Positions 23,442-35,800 of a DNA stretch of 64,000 nucleotides are shown here, in pieces. The stretch's first letter is position 1, and each line of letters starts with the position of its first letter. The notes under the pieces were generated by a model that made no database searches, had not been told where the DNA came from, and was given only the letters and a program-made list of their open reading frames with translations. The position numbers and the translations under genes were made by a program. Source of the stretch: Phlyctochytrium arcticum (taxonomy: Eukaryota > Chytridiomycota > Chytridiomycetes > Chytridiales > Chytridiaceae); assembly GCA_025602905.1 (NCBI GenBank), contig JAHLKI010000032.1:240872-304871 (forward strand). Direction: 5' to 3'.

Positions 23442-24224
23442 TGTTGGAAAAGATTCCTGGATTCATTTGGAAAAGACTTTGAAGAAGAGATTGCTTGGTG
23501 GCAATGAGTCAATGACGTCCGCAAATTCACGTGATTCAGAACTTGCGATGATTTTGGGACCACTTTTTGGGTGATCTTGCCCCAAGATCTTACGTTAAAA
23601 TTCTACATGTGTTCTGACAAGTTTGGTTCAAGTCCAGCATCGTTCCAATTGTCCGACTCCAGAACCCCGAAACTCACGATCTTGGCTCACCACCAATACC
23701 CAGAATTCAACTCATCCACATATTCCCACACTTCACCTCTAGGTAGTTTAAGATGTAGAGTATATACAGAGCATAGCGGCATCGAAAACCGCAGTGGACA
23801 GAGCGTTCTTGGGTACATTGTCGGACATTGGTTCACAGAATCAAGCAATTAGATGCAGAAAGAGTTTTAAAGGCAAACGTCGCTAAGATCTGAGAAAAAG
23901 GGCCATGATCTGACTTTCTTGCTGCAAAGTCTTGTAAGCGAATGCTATATAGGATGAAAACTCAATTAGAAAGGAATTTGTACATTTATACAGAAAGAGA
24001 CGTGTACGAGTTTTGGTCGACTAGCAACAAACACACGTACAGAATATACAAAGAGATATGATGGAATACGCCGATGTAAAAGCTATATTCCAATGTTTTT
24101 GGATGAAGGATATGTGTGTGATAGGTACAGAGAGATAGATGAATACGCCGTGTTTGCTGGATGCAAAGCAGAATCGTCCTCCTTGCCCTACGGGCTCGTC
24201 GGAAACTCGCTGGGACACTTGACT
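23442..24224. other. Intergenic, no gene seen
   Basis: This lies between the start of the hydrolase gene and the 3' end of the TspO-like gene, both on minus. It contains the hydrolase promoter. Frames are short and lack splice logic. No repeat or RNA gene was noticed. Confidence 0.45.
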
Positions 24225-25101
24225 CTAGACGGAAGCCTCGGCAGCCCCGCCCAAAAGCGGCTGACGTTCACCACCTCCGATGCGACGCTTGAAAAAGGCA
24301 GGACGGAAAGCATAGAGACAGACGACGGCACCCATGATAAAGGCCGAGATTTTAATAAACTTGGATTGTTGACCGTCGGCAATACCAAACAAAGCCCAAG
24401 CAATCGTGAGAGCACCGGGAATGTCACCTAGGGATAAGTTCTTCAACTCAGTGTAAGCAACGGCAGTACCGGTGAGTTGGAGCATGACTAGGAAAACGAG
24501 AACGCGGTGAAGGATGGGAGGGTGGATCGGATCATGAACTTGAGTGAAGATGGCGAAAATGTTGAGCCAGGTCATAAAGACGAGCCAGCCGTGGTACAGG
24601 GAAATGGGGGCATGGACAAAGATGGATTGCGTGGTTGAAGAAGGCGGGGCTTGACGGAGATTGTGGTAGATGATGGTGACGGAAGCGGAAGCAAAGAGGA
24701 GCATGATTAAGGAAATGATGAGATGGCCCGAGTCCCAGTTGTTTGCCCAGAGGGAAGTCAATAATCCAGAGACGATAAAGTACGGACCGTAGGCATCCAC
24801 CGCTGCATCACTGTCGCCGAACCACTAGATGACATTTCAAGGAGTTAGCCATCGAGTCTGTTCTAAAAACGCATGCTCCTAGTGGGACACATACCTGCCA
24901 AACGACAAAGCCGAAAAAGAGAAAGTGAATCAGGCCCCAGATGCCGAAAGCCCATGGGGCGGGGGTCAGGTAAGTGGGATGGGCGCCGTAGCCGTACTTG
25001 CCGTCGGGGGCGGCGACCGAGTAGATGGAGGAGGAGAGGAAAAAGAGGTAGACGAGCGTGTTGCCCAGGCGGAGCAGCGTCGGGTGCGTGCTGTTTGTCA
25101 T
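24225..25101 (-). CDS. TspO/MBR-related (tryptophan-rich sensory protein-like) membrane protein, 268 aa
   Basis: Exons (minus) 25101-24895 and 24824-24225 with a 70-bp phase-0 intron. About seven hydrophobic segments are visible. Family-like features are a Pro/Ala-Trp turn before the second helix (PAPWAFGIWGLIHFLFF), an N-W-x-S segment (ANNWDSGHLI) and SLYHGWLVFMTWLNIFAIF, which match the aromatic-rich helices of the TspO/MBR superfamily. It is longer than the five-helix bacterial TspO, with two extra helices and a cytosolic basic tail (FFKRR...ERQPLL; the ERQPLL ending resembles a dileucine sorting signal). Members bind porphyrins or sterols or sit in organelle membranes; the ligand here is unknown. 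Superfamily placement is from pattern only. Confidence 0.7.
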
Positions 25102-25427
25102 TTCGTTGGGGGATTCTCGCTGTTGTAGCTAGTGGAAAGGTAATGGAAGTGAGGCTGCGAAGGAGGGGGGTTTTGAAGCCTTTGCGGCTTTTTATACGTG
25201 TGCTAAAAAGGGTTGACGTCATGTCCTGGCCGGGGGGTCGCGTGGTTTTGTATTCATCATTAGTCTTTTCCTCAGCTTTTCCTGCCGCTGTTTTGGTTTG
25301 CGTAGTACTACTATCGAAATATCATCCACCCTTTGCGGCGAGAGACGTTGACAGGACCTCATCACTATATACAACACATGCTTTAAAAATGTAAAAAAGG
25401 AAGGGGTATAATATGTTGTCTAGTTCA

Positions 25428-27127
25428 TCATGTTCGTTTACCGGCATGCTCAGCAAGGTCCCTATACCAAAAATGACATTCAGTTTCCTAATCAACAAAA
25501 AGTGCGGACGATGAGAAAGACTTACCCGATAATGGACTGCCATGGGACATTCACATAAGTCATCGAACAGCGTAAACTCTCGGGTCGTTTCATCTTGTCC
25601 GATTCCGATAAAGGAGTTTCGACACCTAGAGCAGTGGCCACATTGGCCATGACGGCCGATGTGGCCAGTTGGGTCTTGACTACACTGCCCAGTTTGTAGA
25701 GTCGGTCCGTCAGAGTAGACGGTTTACTACGGCTAGAGGGTGACGTCGTGGACAACAGGGTGTCATCTTCTACAGCGACCGTTTCGGAATTCGATTCATC
25801 GTCTTTGATGGCGACTTGGCATTGTCCTTTTCCATGCGGCCCCCGCATCATAATGTACTCGGTCCGTTCAGGTGGTGGTGAATTGGTTCGTTTCCGGTTT
25901 TGACTACCACTACTATTACTACTAGTAGCTTCCGCCAATTTCTTCCAACTGATTTTCAACTGACTCCGGGCGGCCAGACCTTTGGTTTGGAAAATGTCCA
26001 GGAGAGACGTATACGGCACAGCTCCCTGAAAAAGCACAATCTTGGTGCAGTCGGGCGGAACGGGAAACGGAGCCGAGTCGCTGTCAAGGGGTATAGCCGC
26101 AATCGCCTCGGTCCCAGATGTCGCTGTCCATTTTTTACCCGTCTTGACGGATTCATGTGTCGCATCAGGGATAATCACCGAGAGCTCTACACACAGATAC
26201 TCTTTTTCTCCAATCGACAAATGCAAATCCCGCGACTCATAGTCGTTGACGGTATAATAGACGTTGGGATACGAGACTTCATTCATAAAGGCGTCTTTGA
26301 CGTCCATGCGAGACTTGTACGGCGCCGCATAGACCGTTTTGGGTATCCTCCGCACTGCCGTCATTTTGGGTTTTGCTGCAGAAGGGCGGGGTGATGATGA
26401 TCCTATATCCCCACTCACACTGGTATTCGCAAGCCGACTAGCCAAAGAATCCGTTGATGGGCTATTGTTCATGTTGTTGTCAGAATCGTTTGCTGCTGAT
26501 GGACTCCCGACCAGCACGATCCGTTCCTCCCCCTTGAGTAAACTCCGTTTCCGCTCCGTCGCGCTCCGTTTACAAACAGCCACGGTCAGCGTACACGGCA
26601 ACTGTACAATCAAATTCAAGAAAAACGTCTGTTTCCAATCAACCAAATCTCCCAAGGCCGGCATCGTATTCGCTACTTTTCGGCGAACAAAGACCCGGTC
26701 GTTCTGGGATGACCCATCTGGTTGTGATGAGGGTGAATCATACGGACTCGTACTACTCCCCGTCCCGGCCTTGACGAAAAACAACAAATCGTCATTTCCT
26801 TCTGCCCCACCCTCAATAAAATACTCGGCAAACATCTCAAACCACCTAACAATCACACATTTCTCAATCACTCCCCAAAACATGTGTCAAATGACCTGTG
26901 TTTTTTTACCTTGGATCTTTCGAATCCAAATCCCCAAATTCCTCATCAAGCAATTCCCAAGTTTGATGATCAGACGTATCTGAATTCTCCTGACGGCCTT
27001 GTCGTGGTGTGCTGTTGGATGTGGATGATGATGCTGTATTGGTGTTGTTTGGGGGGAAGGGAGATGTGGGCCCATGAAGGTTTTCTTGACGCAGCCGGTC
27101 AAGAATGGGGAATAGCGAGGATGCCAT
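25428..27127 (-). CDS. KIAA0930 (C22orf9) homologue, 523 aa, function unknown
   Basis: Exons (minus) 27127-26910, 26845-25526 and 25461-25428; frame closes at TGA with C-terminus DLAEHAGKRT. Conserved blocks of the animal protein appear in order: WFEMFAEYFIEG with DDLLFFV, LGDLVDWKQTFFLNLI, SYPNVYYTVNDYES, EYLCVELSV, ILFQGAVPYTSLLDIF-like (here VLFQGAVPYTSLLDIF), RGPHGKGQCQVAI and MTYVNVPWQSIIGDL. Between them are fungal-specific Ser-rich insertions. There are no membrane helices or known catalytic motifs. The animal protein is itself essentially uncharacterised, so no role is proposed. Choosing the last 34-nt exon in the frame given reproduces the family's short helical end; the other acceptor frame gives an unrelated 46-residue tail and was rejected. 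Confidence 0.85.
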
Positions 27128-28004
27128 GGCACCGAATCTCTTATTCCTTCAGATTGTGGAATGTCTTGTCAATACACACACACCCCTCTTCTGTTTTACC
27201 TACCAACTTGCATGAGTAATCCACAAACTGTACCTCCAGCTTCAACCAAAAACCAACCTTGAGTATAGACTATATCCTCCCCTCTCGCGTGTCTGGTTCG
27301 CAGTATTCCCGTATATGTATGTATGTGTATGATTTCCCTCCAAGATTCCTGACAAGATTCCGTTGCGATTCCCGAAACTTGGTAGAACTGGTGACGAAAC
27401 GGGCTGCTGCGCATGTGACTTGTTGGTTGGTCATTCTCCACCGTTGTGAGAGGACGAGCACATCCGAATTCTTTTTGATGTCGGATTTTGAGTAGATTTA
27501 GAGGTGTTCCCTTTTACGAATATATAAGAACATAGACCCGGTTTCGGAGTACTAAGGAATCTAGTATATTCTACTTTGTCTCGTATCCTATCTGTGCTAG
27601 CTTTGGGAAACCAAGTTATCTCGGATCAACTGCCTTCGCTGGATTGAAGGAATTGGTCTTGTTTATCCCTGTGCGAGTTAGCCTGTCCATAAATCGATTT
27701 TGGAAGCGCCAGCTCACACCATTGATGATGAGCTGTGTACTGCCATGTATAAAGGTAGATTGACTTCAAGGGATGAATGATACAAGTCCAAGGATATATC
27801 ATTTTAGGAGAGAAGTGTATACAAAAAAAAAGTCCGAACAAGAAACAAGGAGGAAAAAAATCAAATATCGAGAAAAAGAGGGAGGGAGGGAGAAGGGCCA
27901 AATGTTCAAAAGGTGCCAAGAAATAATTGTGGAAAGTTTGAAAATTGGGGGGAGTGGAGAATTAGGAGTGAGGAAATGGATATAGGTTTAGATAGTGTGG
28001 CAAA
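27128..28004. other. Intergenic, no gene seen
   Basis: This lies between the KIAA0930-like start and the desaturase stop. It holds the promoter of the former and the 3' flank of the latter. It includes a purine-rich tract (27820-27980, plus strand) opposite the desaturase terminator region. No RNA gene was recognised. Confidence 0.45.
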
Positions 28005-29452
28005 CTATTGAGAATGCTGATGGGCTACCACAGGGTCAACTCGGATCACCGCATGGACCTGATGCGCGACTGCCCTCAATGCATCAATCACGACCGAGTT
28101 ACTCTTGATGAATCCGTAGCTGTGGAACGGCAATCCATGGCGTTCAGCAAACTCGACCACGATCGGTCGAATCTTGCGTAGATTATGGCGCGGGAGGCGA
28201 GGGAATAAATGGTGTTCGACTTGGTACTGGAGACCCCCATGGAACCAGTCCATCCACGTCGGGCAGTCCACGTCCATGGTCGTTTTCAAAGCCATGGCGG
28301 CAAAATTGTCTTGTGGGGTGTCCTGGGGGGCCATTCCGAAATGCGAGAGTGTGATTTGGAGATGAAGAAAGACGGTCATCATGTGGGAGAGGAGGATGTA
28401 GGCTACTCGGATTTTCCAGTTGGGGAGGAAGGACAGGAGCGGAATGAACCAGCACCAAAAAATGGTCATGCCCGTGATTTCCAGGCGGCGGAAGGGAACG
28501 GGTTGGTCGGTCCGGAGGACGTGCATCCATCCCAGGCGGTACAAGTTGAATCGTCCAAAACATAACAGGACGTAGTACGTATAGTGTTGAATGGAAATCA
28601 TGAACCGGGATGCGGCATCAAATGTCAGTTCCTTTTTGTAATACGACGAATAAATGCTGTTGAAGAATTTGGTGGAAATGGCAAAAAAGGGCATGTGTTG
28701 GATATCCGGGTCGTGCTCGGGATCGTTGGTGACAATGTGGTGGACATTGTGGTTGTTTTTCCACCAGCCAACGGATAATCCCCCAAAAATGTTGCCGAGG
28801 TAAATGCCCAGTTTCATGTCGGTTTTGGCGTCGTGGGTAATTCCGCTGTGTCCGGCATCATGGGCCACAAAGGCAGCTTGATGCCACATGGTCGAACACA
28901 TTAATGCACTAATCATGTAGGGGAACCAGTGGTTGGGACCAAAGAGAACGATGGACCATGCCCCGACAAACAAGGCGACAAGTTTCACGGCTTCCAGAAC
29001 GTAAAACTGATAGTTGGTCTTGTACATGCCATTTTGCTTCAACTCGGCATCTAGACGGCGGTAATCGGCCGAAATGGCCGACGTGTGACGGCATTCGGGG
29101 GCCAATTCTCCAATACAGTAGTGGGGCATCTTCTTTTCAATGACTTCTTCGGGATGATACGCCAGCACGGCGTCAGTCGCATCTCGACCTATATAACACA
29201 AATTCAAAGATGAGTATTGTATTCTGTGCCAGATCTAGACACCGGATCCTTACCGTTCATGTGAATAATAGCCAGATCGCCACCGGGATGGTGCTTGAGG
29301 AACTTTGTCAGGTTATAAACCCGATCCTTGATGATGACCAGCGTCTCGCCCTCGGCCACCCGCTGATCAATCTCCTTTTGGGTGTAAACGCCTTGACTTC
29401 GTTTGGGAAGGGCCGAAGCCGACACGGTGCGAGCGTCCGTATAACACATCAC
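28005..29452 (-). CDS. Cytochrome b5-fusion front-end desaturase (delta-6 fatty-acid or delta-8 sphingolipid type), 460 aa
   Basis: Exons (minus) 29452-29254 and 29188-28005, phase 1, 65-bp intron. The N-terminal cytochrome b5 domain (residues about 20-95) has the haem motif HHPGGD; the intron falls within it. The membrane desaturase domain follows with the three histidine boxes HDAGH, HNVHH and QVEHH. Gln in place of the first His of box 3 marks front-end desaturases. Four hydrophobic segments are visible. The enzyme introduces a double bond between the carboxyl end (or sphingoid head) and an existing one, in the endoplasmic reticulum, using electrons from its own b5 domain. Regiospecificity and substrate cannot be decided from sequence; both delta-6 acyl and delta-8 sphingolipid enzymes share this layout. 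Confidence 0.92.
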
Positions 29453-30965
29453 TATTACTTGCTTGTTTCCAGCAGAGATTTGGGCACTTGCTTGCTTTTA
29501 TATATAGATTCGCTTATAAAGACGTCTCGGTATAGTTTGTCGCCAAAAACCCTTCGATCGTCTGTGTATATCTATCTATCCGAGGCTGTGTGCTTTTGCT
29601 GCAATTCCGTTAACTGAACTTCTTGTTGAACTCTTGAGCGATCCAAGCAAACTCCCTCCAAACAACTGATCTACGCCGTAGAACTAAGTGTATTCCCTTG
29701 GTAGATTCTTGAGCAATTTGGCGAGATGGAAGCAGCTTCCGACGGACCAAAATCTTTTTAGAACGGCCGGCGCGACTCGTGGCAGTGCCCACGCCGCCGG
29801 AAAACCTTGATTCGGCCAAAAAGTTTAAACGGAGGAGATCACCCCCAGGAAATCTTTTTGGGCATTGGGTCGACATGGCAGATAGATATATAGGTTGGTC
29901 GTCTTTGCGTTGGAGATCGCGCATTGCGGGGTGGTAAAAGGGAGACCAGTACCACGGAACCACAACGAAATGACCGAAAGTAGATTCTTTGAAGATCTTT
30001 ACGTTAGTTATGGGCACATACCGAGTAAGAGTGTCATAAATCTTGCTCGAGATCGACAAACATGACTGTTACCCCTGACCTTTTGGTAGCACCCCCGATG
30101 CTGCCTTCTTGAGAAGGTTGGCAGCAGAGCAAATGCCCACACTTTCATCACGAAGATGTACAACGGGGTCCTCAAGGGATCTTTGTCGGTACTTCGAAGG
30201 GGACTCCATTGAATTGAGGTAGCGTCAATTCATTGGGAAAATACTCCCCTCACCTGAAAGTTATATCTGACGCTTGAGATAGAGGACAAGCAAGCTGGGA
30301 TTTGGGTTCGGCTGAATGGTTTAGATTGATGCCCCTCCACTCCCTCCACTCCCTCCACTCTCTGTCCACTCTCTATTGAGGAGTTTGCTATCGCCGATCC
30401 AAACAACTGCATTTTGTGCTTTTTAAGGTGAAGTGGGATGTTATGGATTCCACTGCGAACTCTCGATGCAGCTAGCCGACGACCAAAAATTTCTCGGTTT
30501 TTTTTACATTGTAGTTGATGATGATGGGATGTTTCCTGGGATGTTCTCGTATGTAGAATCCAAAATCCAACCTAACATCCCGAATACAATTTTTTGGATC
30601 AGCGATAGTAAACTCGTCAACAGAGAATGGAGGGGCAAGCCAAAGCGATTTAAACTCCTCATAGATCTCGCGACCGATATACTGGCGACAGCCGAAGCAT
30701 CTCGTCAATAAAGAATGACGGGGCAACTTCATCAACCACAGCGAGTTAAACTCTTCACTAGTTGACTATACATCCCGGGACCGCTGCACCGGCCCCAGCC
30801 GAAGATCCATATGCATAGAGTTGTAATATTCTCATATTTAACAAGATTATATGATATCCTATTTGGTCAACAGACGAATAGTGTGGGAAAGATTGTGGGA
30901 AGACAAGATAGATCCCTGGGGGCATACCCAGACTCCGTTTTTTATAGACAGCCAAGCACGCCGAT

Positions 30966-31650
30966 CGTGGGAAAATAGGTGCCTGCGCTTACAAAAATTA
31001 TACTGTAAACTCGATGGGTAATAGCATCTGCTAAACAGGGCAATGTAACGTTGATTAATGGCTTAAAAAGAAAAAGAAAACAAGGAAATTTATGTTATGC
31101 TGTCGTAAAGCATAATTACCCATATAGGGCGCGCATCTGACGCGTCAATCATGTAGCCTTGGTCAATATGATGGGAACGGACATTACAATGTCCGCGTTT
31201 CCGAATCCACTATTGGACAGGGTCAACTGACGACTGGCGTGGGAAAGATTTTACAGTAGACAGAAGGGATCAAATCCCAACCCATCTAAAGAGCATGCTC
31301 GTGGGAAAATAGGTGTCTGCGCTGACAAAAAGGCACTGCACACTCGACGGCTTCTAGCATTTGCTCAACATAGCAATGTAAGTGTAATTGTTGGTCCAAA
31401 ATTAAAGAAAAGTAAGAAATTTATGTTACGCCGTGCGTCGTAAAGCATAATTGCCCATAGAGGACCCGCATCTGACGAGTCAATCCTGTTAACCGCAGAC
31501 TAGAGTGAAGGTAGATCGTGGTTCCTATCATATAACCTTGTTTAATATGATCGACCAGATGTTCCCTACAGCGTCCATGTTTTTGATTCCACTACTGGAC
31601 AATGATCTTGGGTTGAGGTGGGAAAGAAAAACAACTCTGTAAATTCGACG
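30966..31650. repeat. Tandem degenerate units of about 310-340 bp
   Basis: Units begin at about 30966, 31309 and 31617 with cGTGGGAAAatagGTGyCTGCGC. Each continues through an actCGAyGG...AGCATyTGCTmAACA segment and a TTTATGTTaygC...CGTAAAGCATAATT block. Similarity is clear by eye between the first two; the third is partial. Confidence 0.65.
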
Positions 31651-31783
31651 TTTTAAAGTTGGTCACAACATGCAGGCAGCATCTGCCAAACATAAATCGC
31701 AATGCAAATGGTGAGATGATGTTGATGGTGGGTTAAAATTAAGAAAAATTAAAAATAAAAAAACAAAATTCAATGACACAAAT

Positions 31784-32008
31784 CTACAAATTATCTCCGG
31801 CCGTACCGATCTCGAGATCGGGCATATGGTGACCGTTGCCGGTCCCGTCGGTCGCGCGGCGACCGCGACCGCGATCGGTGCCTTGCGGGCAAAAGATGCC
31901 TTTTTTTGGGAATCTTGTACTTCTCAAGTATGCCATTTCTGCTACTTGCGGGCGGGGTTGGCGGTGTCGGTTCCCGTTCAAAGCTCCTCTGCTTTGGGGT
32001 TGAGTCAT
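31784..32008 (-). pseudogene. Decayed copy of the CHD1 3' coding end
   Basis: The block starting ATCTCCGGCCGTACC and running through an Arg/Asp-codon-rich stretch, then CTTGTACTTCTCAAGTATGCCATTTCTGC, parallels the true CHD1 end at 32803-32960 (ATCTCCGGCTGTTGCC, then TTGTACTTTTCCAGGATACCATTCCTGC). The A-rich 3' flank is also shared. Numerous substitutions and indels make it non-functional. A weaker third copy is near 32205-32300. Confidence 0.65.
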
Positions 32009-32078
32009 GTGTAGCTACGGGATAGGCAGTTTGCGGTATAACTGGTTTTTTTCGCGATTTTTTACATTTCCAGGATCC

Positions 32079-32425
32079 CGTTGCGGCTAATGTTGATGCA
32101 TTTGATGCTTTCCAATTGTAGCGGGATGTTAGATTAGAATTTGGATTTTAAATAGGAAACATCCCATCATCAACTTACAAGATGTGTAAAATCCGTCAAG
32201 GCCAAGGTGTCTCTCGGACGGGAACCACTATGGTCACGACGGTCGGGACCCCGACCGGTGCCGTGCCCCGCCCAGGTTGGTGAGTATGCCATTGCTCTGT
32301 TGACGAGTTTGCCATCGCTGATCCAAACAAATGCATTTGGTGCTTTCTGATTGTAGCGGGATGTGGGTTAGACTTGGATTTTGACAGGAGAACATCACAT
32401 CATCAACTTACAAGATGTAACCCAT
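32079..32425. repeat. Two diverged direct copies of a 100-bp unit, with further copies near 30390-30600
   Basis: The unit GATCCAAACAAaTGCATTTG-GTGCTTTC..ATTGTAGCGGGATGT, ending in CATCATCAACTTACAAGATGT, occurs at about 32085-32190 and 32318-32425. Related sequence lies at 30395-30450 in the same orientation and at about 30500-30600 in inverse orientation. Confidence 0.6.
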
Positions 32426-32801
32426 CAAAGTAATCCTCAGCCCTCCCGTCTTTGCTGGGCAGGGAGATGAAGCGGGCCCCACCAACCCTCGCTGTTGTCG
32501 ATCTCGCTGTGGTCCATATTGTGTAGGAGGGTAAAAGTACAGTGTGTGTGGGTTGGAGGCGAGGCTGACGTAACGGCTGAGTTTGGTTTTGACGCGGTCG
32601 GGGCCAGATCTAATTGGTAGAAATCACCCATACAGCCTAATAATTATGGACCAAATACTACAAGAAACTCGAAGTTGGTCCTATACAAGGCACCGTCCAA
32701 GCAGTATGTATCTGCCAAGCATGACAATAAGTCTTGAGATGATGTGGTTGAGGTGGTTTAACAATTAAAAATTTAAAATAAAAACAAAAAAAAGAAAGGG
32801 C

Positions 32802-35800
32802 TTATCTCCGGCTGTTGCCGGAGTACCGCGAGTAAGGCGACCGTCGCCGGTCGCGACGGTCCCGGGGGGACCGGGACCGGGACCGGTTTCGGTACGCGAA
32901 GTCGGTTTTTTTTGGTATTTTGTACTTTTCCAGGATACCATTCCTGCTATTGCTCTCGTTTTGATTTGGCGGGGTAGGGGGTGTCTGGTCTCGGCGTTTT
33001 TGAGGAGAACCGTGTACAGGAGACCCAGATGCATATTTAGAGGTTCCAACCTTGGCTACATCCCCGTTCTTTTCGCCATACGCTTGCTCTCTCTTCTTGG
33101 AATACGTAGGCGACTGCTTGCGTTTGATGGGCCGCCCTCGGTCTTCCTCACTATCACTGTATCGACTTCTCTTTCCATCCCGGTCCTTCCCAGGCTTGGA
33201 CTCAGAGTCTCGTTTCCGTTTTGGTGGTGATTCGTGTGTAGGAGACCCAGATGCGGTTTTAGAGGTTCCAACCTTGGCCACATCCCCGTTCTTTTCGTCA
33301 TGAGCATGCTCTCTCTTCTTGGAATAAGTAGGCGATTGCTTGCGTTTGACGGGCCGCCCCCGGTCTTCCTCACTATCACTGTCCCGAGACGCTCGACTTC
33401 TCTTTCCATCCCGCTCTTTCCCGGGTTTGCGCTCAACAATCTTAATGTTCTCCTTTTCTTTATGAACCTTCTCCTTCTCAGCCATCGCAGTATCCCACAA
33501 CAGCTTCAAGACTGACCAATCCTCGGTTGATCCGTCGGCCTTGGTCCAGAAGAAATTGTCCGCCAAGAATTTAAACATGTGCGCTTGTAAGCGATCCCTG
33601 TTTTTCACGTTCTTCTCCTTGTCGACCAAGTCCTGAATGAGTGTAGAGACATCCATAAATTCATTCTTGACGCGTTCCAATTTCCATTCTGTTTGTTTGC
33701 GGATTCGGTCAGCGGGTTCCAAGTCCTCAAAAGGAGGCGGACCGCGTAACCGCAGCATTTGTTCCTTGACTGGCCGTAATAATTGTTTGTAGCGCTTCTC
33801 GTCATAATCATCAAAATACATGTCGGATAAGTTTCGGTGTTCTTTGACACCATTGGAGACAAAACTCGCATCAGTCGAGTTTCGACTTTTTCGGCGGGTC
33901 GCGCTACGAGGAGAAGACTCTTCCTTTAACTCGGAGGACGCTTTACTTTTGGTTCTCTCCAGCAGTTTCGAGGATTTAGTTGTCTTGATTGGGGTAGCAG
34001 CTTTACTGCTGGCCTCCTTACGACTCTTTTTAGGGGCACCGTCAGTTTTCTCGCGAGCTTCCTTTCGGTTTTCTTGTCGAATTTGAAGTTCCTTCAATAA
34101 AAACAGTGCACGTCGGTCCAAATGCAATTTCTTGGGCAAAAGCTTATCCTTCTGTTCAGAGCTGCGCTCACCACCCAAGTGGAATTTCTTGGAGAATCCC
34201 AAATCGGCGTCAGACTGAATAGCACGCCAGTTCCCGAATCCGTGGCGATAGACTCCCACCAAAAGCATAGAATCGTCCTTGGTATTCCATGGAGGCTTAG
34301 AATCCCATTTCTGGGTGAATCCCAAATCATTGGTAAACATTCGGAACGAAAGTTGATTCTTGTGGCTCTCCATCTCGGATGTCAAAGCCTTGAGTAACGG
34401 TATCCGCTCAATCATTTTTCTGGCATTGATGTCTTTTGTGCCCTTGTAGTCTGCATAAATGGCCTTTTCTCGATCAGCCTTGGAAAGGTTTTGACCAGCC
34501 TGTGCCTCCTCTGTAACTTTGACAGTTTCCTCACAAGCTTGTAAAATCTCAGTGGCATGCGTACGGACAGCCTCAGGCAGCTTTTCGCCTAAACCGGCTT
34601 GAGCAACGATATCATCAAACTTGCGATCAATGTCTCCCCAAGTCATCAATGCATTGGCGAGATCGCTAATGGCCTTCTTGTCCAGAACATTGGCTTGGGC
34701 ATTCTTCTTGGACTTGGCTTTTGTCTTGCCACCGCGTTTACGACCGCCAGCCCCATTTTCTTTTTCCTCATCGTCCTGATCACCGCCTTCATTGTACGAG
34801 ACCTCCTTCAACCGTTTGCGAGCTGGCGGGGCCTTGGCTTCAGGTTCTTTCAAAAGTTGCTCGGCCTCGGCCTTCTCTCGATCGTTCGATGGGATGAGGG
34901 AGTCCCACTCCAATTGATCCATCTCAACGTTCATCATCTTCCATCTTTCCATGAACTCATCACTGCCACCGGCAACAGGCTGAGCTTGGGCCAACTCGGT
35001 TTCCTCAGCTCGTGCAAGAATGTCGTCCAAATCCAGCTTCTCCACTTTGTTATCAGCTGAAGGTTCACCACTGGTTCCTTCGGCCGCATCTTGCTCAAAT
35101 AGCTTCTTGGCGCCAAACTTTAGAATTGTGGCTAACTCATCTCGAGTAGGTTTCTGTAAGTCCTCAGAAATCTTCTTTTCCGTCTCGGCTTTCTCGTAAC
35201 TTTGGCCATTGTTTTCCATCTGCTGAATAATGGCGTATTCCAGAACCATCTTTCGCTTGGCGCGTTCGATAATGTCCTCTTCAATGGAACCAGCAGTCAC
35301 AAAGCGGTATACATTGACGTGCCTCTTTTGCCCAATACGATGAGCACGAGCAATGGCTTGGAGATCGTTTTGAGGATTCCAGTCAAGATCAAACAAGATG
35401 ACAGTGTCTGCAGTTTCCAAGTTCAGACCAAGACCACCAGCTCGAGTTGATAGCAAGAACGCAAAATCGGACGAGTTGGGAGCATTGAAGTGATCCATAG
35501 CACGTTTACGCGCCTCGGATTGTACAGTGCCGTCTAGCCGCTGATACTGGAGTCCCTTCAGATTCAAGTAATCCGCAAGAATATTGAGCATGTTAACCAT
35601 TTGGGAGAAGATGAGTACTCGACGTCCTTCGGCCTTCATTCGTGTGAGCAGTTTGTCGAGCAGAACCATTTTGCCGGAACTACTGAGTATATCGACAATG
35701 GCATCATTACGGTTGTTGGATATCATACGAGCGGCAGGGAACAGGAATGGGTGGTTACTGGCCTTCTTCAATTCCATGACGACATTCTGCAAACTGATTC

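Larger units (their letters stand above)
29453..32801. repeat. Gene-free tract of degenerate repeats
   Basis: In these 3.3 kb no gene is supported. The first 900 bp hold the desaturase promoter and a 149-residue open frame (30059-29610, minus) without recognisable features. From about 30390 onward, several families of diverged direct and inverted repeats occur (listed separately), some related to the 3' end of CHD1, which begins immediately after. Confidence 0.65.

Noticed and set aside
25322..25427. Longer hydrophobic C-terminal exon for the KIAA0930-like gene
   Set aside because: The splice phase does not match; the in-phase frame stops at 25428 and gives a family-like end.
29610..30059. 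149-residue minus-strand open frame upstream of the desaturase
   Set aside because: No recognisable domain, no splice partner, and it lies in the promoter of the desaturase.
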